DNA of 5,275 nucleotides from CBDTTW01 sp965363675 (GTDB taxonomy: Bacteria; Bacteroidota; Rhodothermia; Rhodothermales; DASSAV01): NCBI GenBank assembly GCA_965363675.1, contig CBDTTW010000202.1, forward strand, positions 1-5,275, read 5' to 3'. Under the pieces are notes generated by a model that searched no databases, was not told where the DNA came from, and was given only the letters and a program-made list of their open reading frames with translations. This document shows, in pieces, positions 5,236-5,275 of this stretch; the stretch's first letter is position 1, and the number at the start of each line of letters is the position of its first letter. Position numbers and translations under genes: made by a program.

Positions 5236-5275
5236 TGGTGTTGACAGCATAGCGAGTCCTGGTCAAGAGACCGGC

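Larger units (their letters stand above)
4973..5275 (+). promoter_or_regulatory. Noncoding AT-richer region, putative rRNA-operon promoter and leader
   Basis: This stretch has no convincing gene and is visibly poorer in G/C than the rest. It holds A-tracts (CAAAAGAAAAAG near 5002-5013, TTTGAAAAAAG at 5023-5033) that could act as upstream promoter elements, TTTGG at 5034-5038, a TACCTTGT element at 5173-5180 that weakly resembles TAnnTTTG, several hairpins, a boxA-like site at 5224-5235, and a terminal hairpin with arms CTGGTC (5259-5264) and GACCGG (5269-5274). Noncoding structured leader plus boxA is the signature of a pre-16S leader, and TGTTCTTTGACAT-like sequences commonly precede 16S genes in Bacteroidota. 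No 16S sequence itself is in the window, so this is an inference. The alternative is a long 5' region of some other gene. Confidence 0.4.

Noticed and set aside
5241..5246. A perfect TTGACA, resembling a -35 promoter element.
   Set aside because: No -10 or -7 element lies at a suitable distance downstream in the window, and it is better explained as part of the TGTCA/TGACA repeat by the boxA-like site.
5046..5252. A 68-residue plus-strand frame starting at TTG (5046) in the right-hand region.
   Set aside because: Third codon positions lack the strong G/C preference of the real genes, the start is a TTG without a ribosome binding site, and the boxA-like site and hairpins fall inside it. A small gene is not fully excluded.
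4994..5266. A 90-residue minus-strand frame in the same region.
   Set aside because: It has no recognisable motif, codon use is unlike the neighbours, and it overlaps the putative leader structures.

Overview
This is ordinary chromosomal DNA from a GC-rich bacterium, most likely of the Rhodothermota/Bacteroidota lineage (Rhodothermus/Salinibacter-like). This assignment is an inference. It rests on very high G/C at third codon positions, on a stand-alone PASTA protein of the Bacteroidota type, on a Bacteroidota-style promoter (TTG-N20-TAACTTAG) before one gene, and on the general character of the thymidylate kinase, Fur and PyrR proteins. No mobile element, tRNA, CRISPR array or phage gene is visible.

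Layout from left to right. (1) 1-1405, minus strand: most of a large cytoplasmic tetratricopeptide-repeat (TPR) protein, whose C-terminal end runs off the left edge. (2) 1406-1687: divergent control region. (3) 1688-2314, plus: thymidylate kinase (tmk). (4) 2315-2460: spacer with four GCGCAC hexamers. (5) 2461-2940, plus: a Fur-family metalloregulator. (6) 2941-3052: promoter region. (7) 3053-3472, plus: a small exported protein, probably with a fibronectin-type-III-like fold, followed by a strong intrinsic terminator. (8) 3603-4118, plus: PyrR, preceded by an 8-bp inverted repeat. (9) 4137-4907, minus: a membrane-anchored protein with three PASTA domains, convergent with pyrR and only 18 bp from it. 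(10) 4908-5275: noncoding, clearly more AT-rich, with A-tracts, hairpins and a boxA-like sequence. It reads best as the promoter/leader of an rRNA operon starting just outside the window, but this is not proven.

The genes do not form one pathway. tmk and pyrR both serve pyrimidine nucleotide metabolism but are separated by two unrelated genes, a promoter and a terminator, so they are not obviously one operon. Fur senses metal, the small exported protein and the PASTA protein act at or outside the membrane, and the TPR protein is a probable scaffold.

I found no clear novel multi-gene system. The points most worth a second look are the repeated, alternating CGGAGGC/GCCTCCG arms between the terminator and pyrR, the putative rRNA leader at the right edge, the perfectly regular 12 x 34-residue TPR array, and the conserved-looking C-terminal tail of the small exported protein.
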